Of a stretch of DNA of 64,000 nucleotides, positions 63,725-64,000 are shown piece by piece. Position numbers and translations under genes: made by a program. Location: contig NW_024104420.1 of assembly GCF_003945595.2 (NCBI RefSeq), positions 1,672,201 to 1,736,200 of the forward strand. The letters run 5' to 3'. Within the stretch, counting starts at the first letter, position 1. Each line of letters opens with the position of its first letter. The notes beneath the pieces are model-generated. The model made no database searches. It was not told the DNA's origin and saw only the letters and a list, made by a program, of their open reading frames with translations. This stretch comes from Pipra filicauda. Taxonomy: Eukaryota > Chordata > Aves > Passeriformes > Pipridae.

Positions 63725-64000
63725 GTAAACCTTTTCCCCATGTTATGTTCTGCATTCCTTCCCTCCTTCTCAGTAATGGAAATTGTTGTGATTTTCAGTA
63801 GTCCTTACCAAACAAAGAGAATTTGAGTTCTATAAAGCTTAGAACATGTTCACAGAAACTACCTGTCAGTCTTCTTGCACTTTCTCGACATTAAGTATTT
63901 TTCAGATTAACATTAGCACTGATGTATACATAGGATTCCTAACTAGACCCGCATCCAAATTCAGTCACTTCTGAATACTTCTATTTCTAATTCTTTATTA
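63725..64000 (+). other. Start of SRFBP1 intron 6
   Basis: Begins with donor GTAAAC; no further exon before the window ends. Confidence 0.75.

Noticed and set aside
63726..63728. TAA as the SRFBP1 stop codon
   Set aside because: It overlaps a proper donor (GTAAAC at 63725), and the known protein extends further through the conserved C-terminal BUD22 region.
1..64000. CRISPR arrays, operons, tRNA or rRNA genes
   Set aside because: No regularly spaced repeats, no cloverleaf-compatible sequence and no rRNA-like sequence were noticed; the window is vertebrate intronic DNA.

Overview
The window is vertebrate nuclear DNA, AT-rich and mostly non-coding. It almost certainly comes from a bird. The main evidence is several CR1 LINE 3' ends carrying the avian TGATTCTRTG terminal motif, and solo LTRs of endogenous-retrovirus families (ERVL-like) that I recognise from neoavian genomes. 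No prokaryotic gene organisation is present; almost all of the longer open frames are chance frames or lie inside transposons.

One host gene explains the window: SRFBP1 (serum response factor-binding protein 1, also p49/STRAP, BUD22 family), read on the + strand. Five consecutive internal coding exons can be placed to the base with matching splice phases: 20066-20154, 21152-21224, 41399-41470, 62023-62104 and 62983-63724. Together they encode about 352 codons. The first exon (start codon and about a dozen residues in mammals) is not found in the 20 kb upstream, and the last exon or exons lie beyond position 64000. In chicken I believe this gene is on chromosome Z; that is background knowledge, not visible here.

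Layout: 1-20065 is intron 1 or 5' flank, with a weak candidate terminal exon of another transcript at 105-505, two CR1 3' ends (4377-4711, 10693-11457) and one notable LINE insertion at 8523-10030. Intron 2 is about 1 kb. Intron 3 (about 20 kb) holds an old CR1 coding fragment, a CR1-like remnant, a small CpG-containing block near 30.4-30.6 kb, a GC-richer block at 36.1-39.2 kb and a MIR-like fragment. Intron 4 (about 20.5 kb) holds four solo LTRs and a CR1 3' end. Intron 5 is 878 bp.

The most interesting object is the LINE at 8523-10030. Its C-terminal half reads on the - strand (8567-9360). The reverse transcriptase core that should precede it reads on the + strand (9362-10030). The whole unit is bracketed by an identical 11-bp direct repeat (8512-8522 and 10031-10041). 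This is the signature of a 5' inversion made by twin priming. The coding frames are undamaged, so the insertion looks young. The protein is RTE-like, and I suspect AviRTE, the family known to have moved horizontally between some tropical bird lineages and filarial nematodes. That family assignment is inference and needs a library search.
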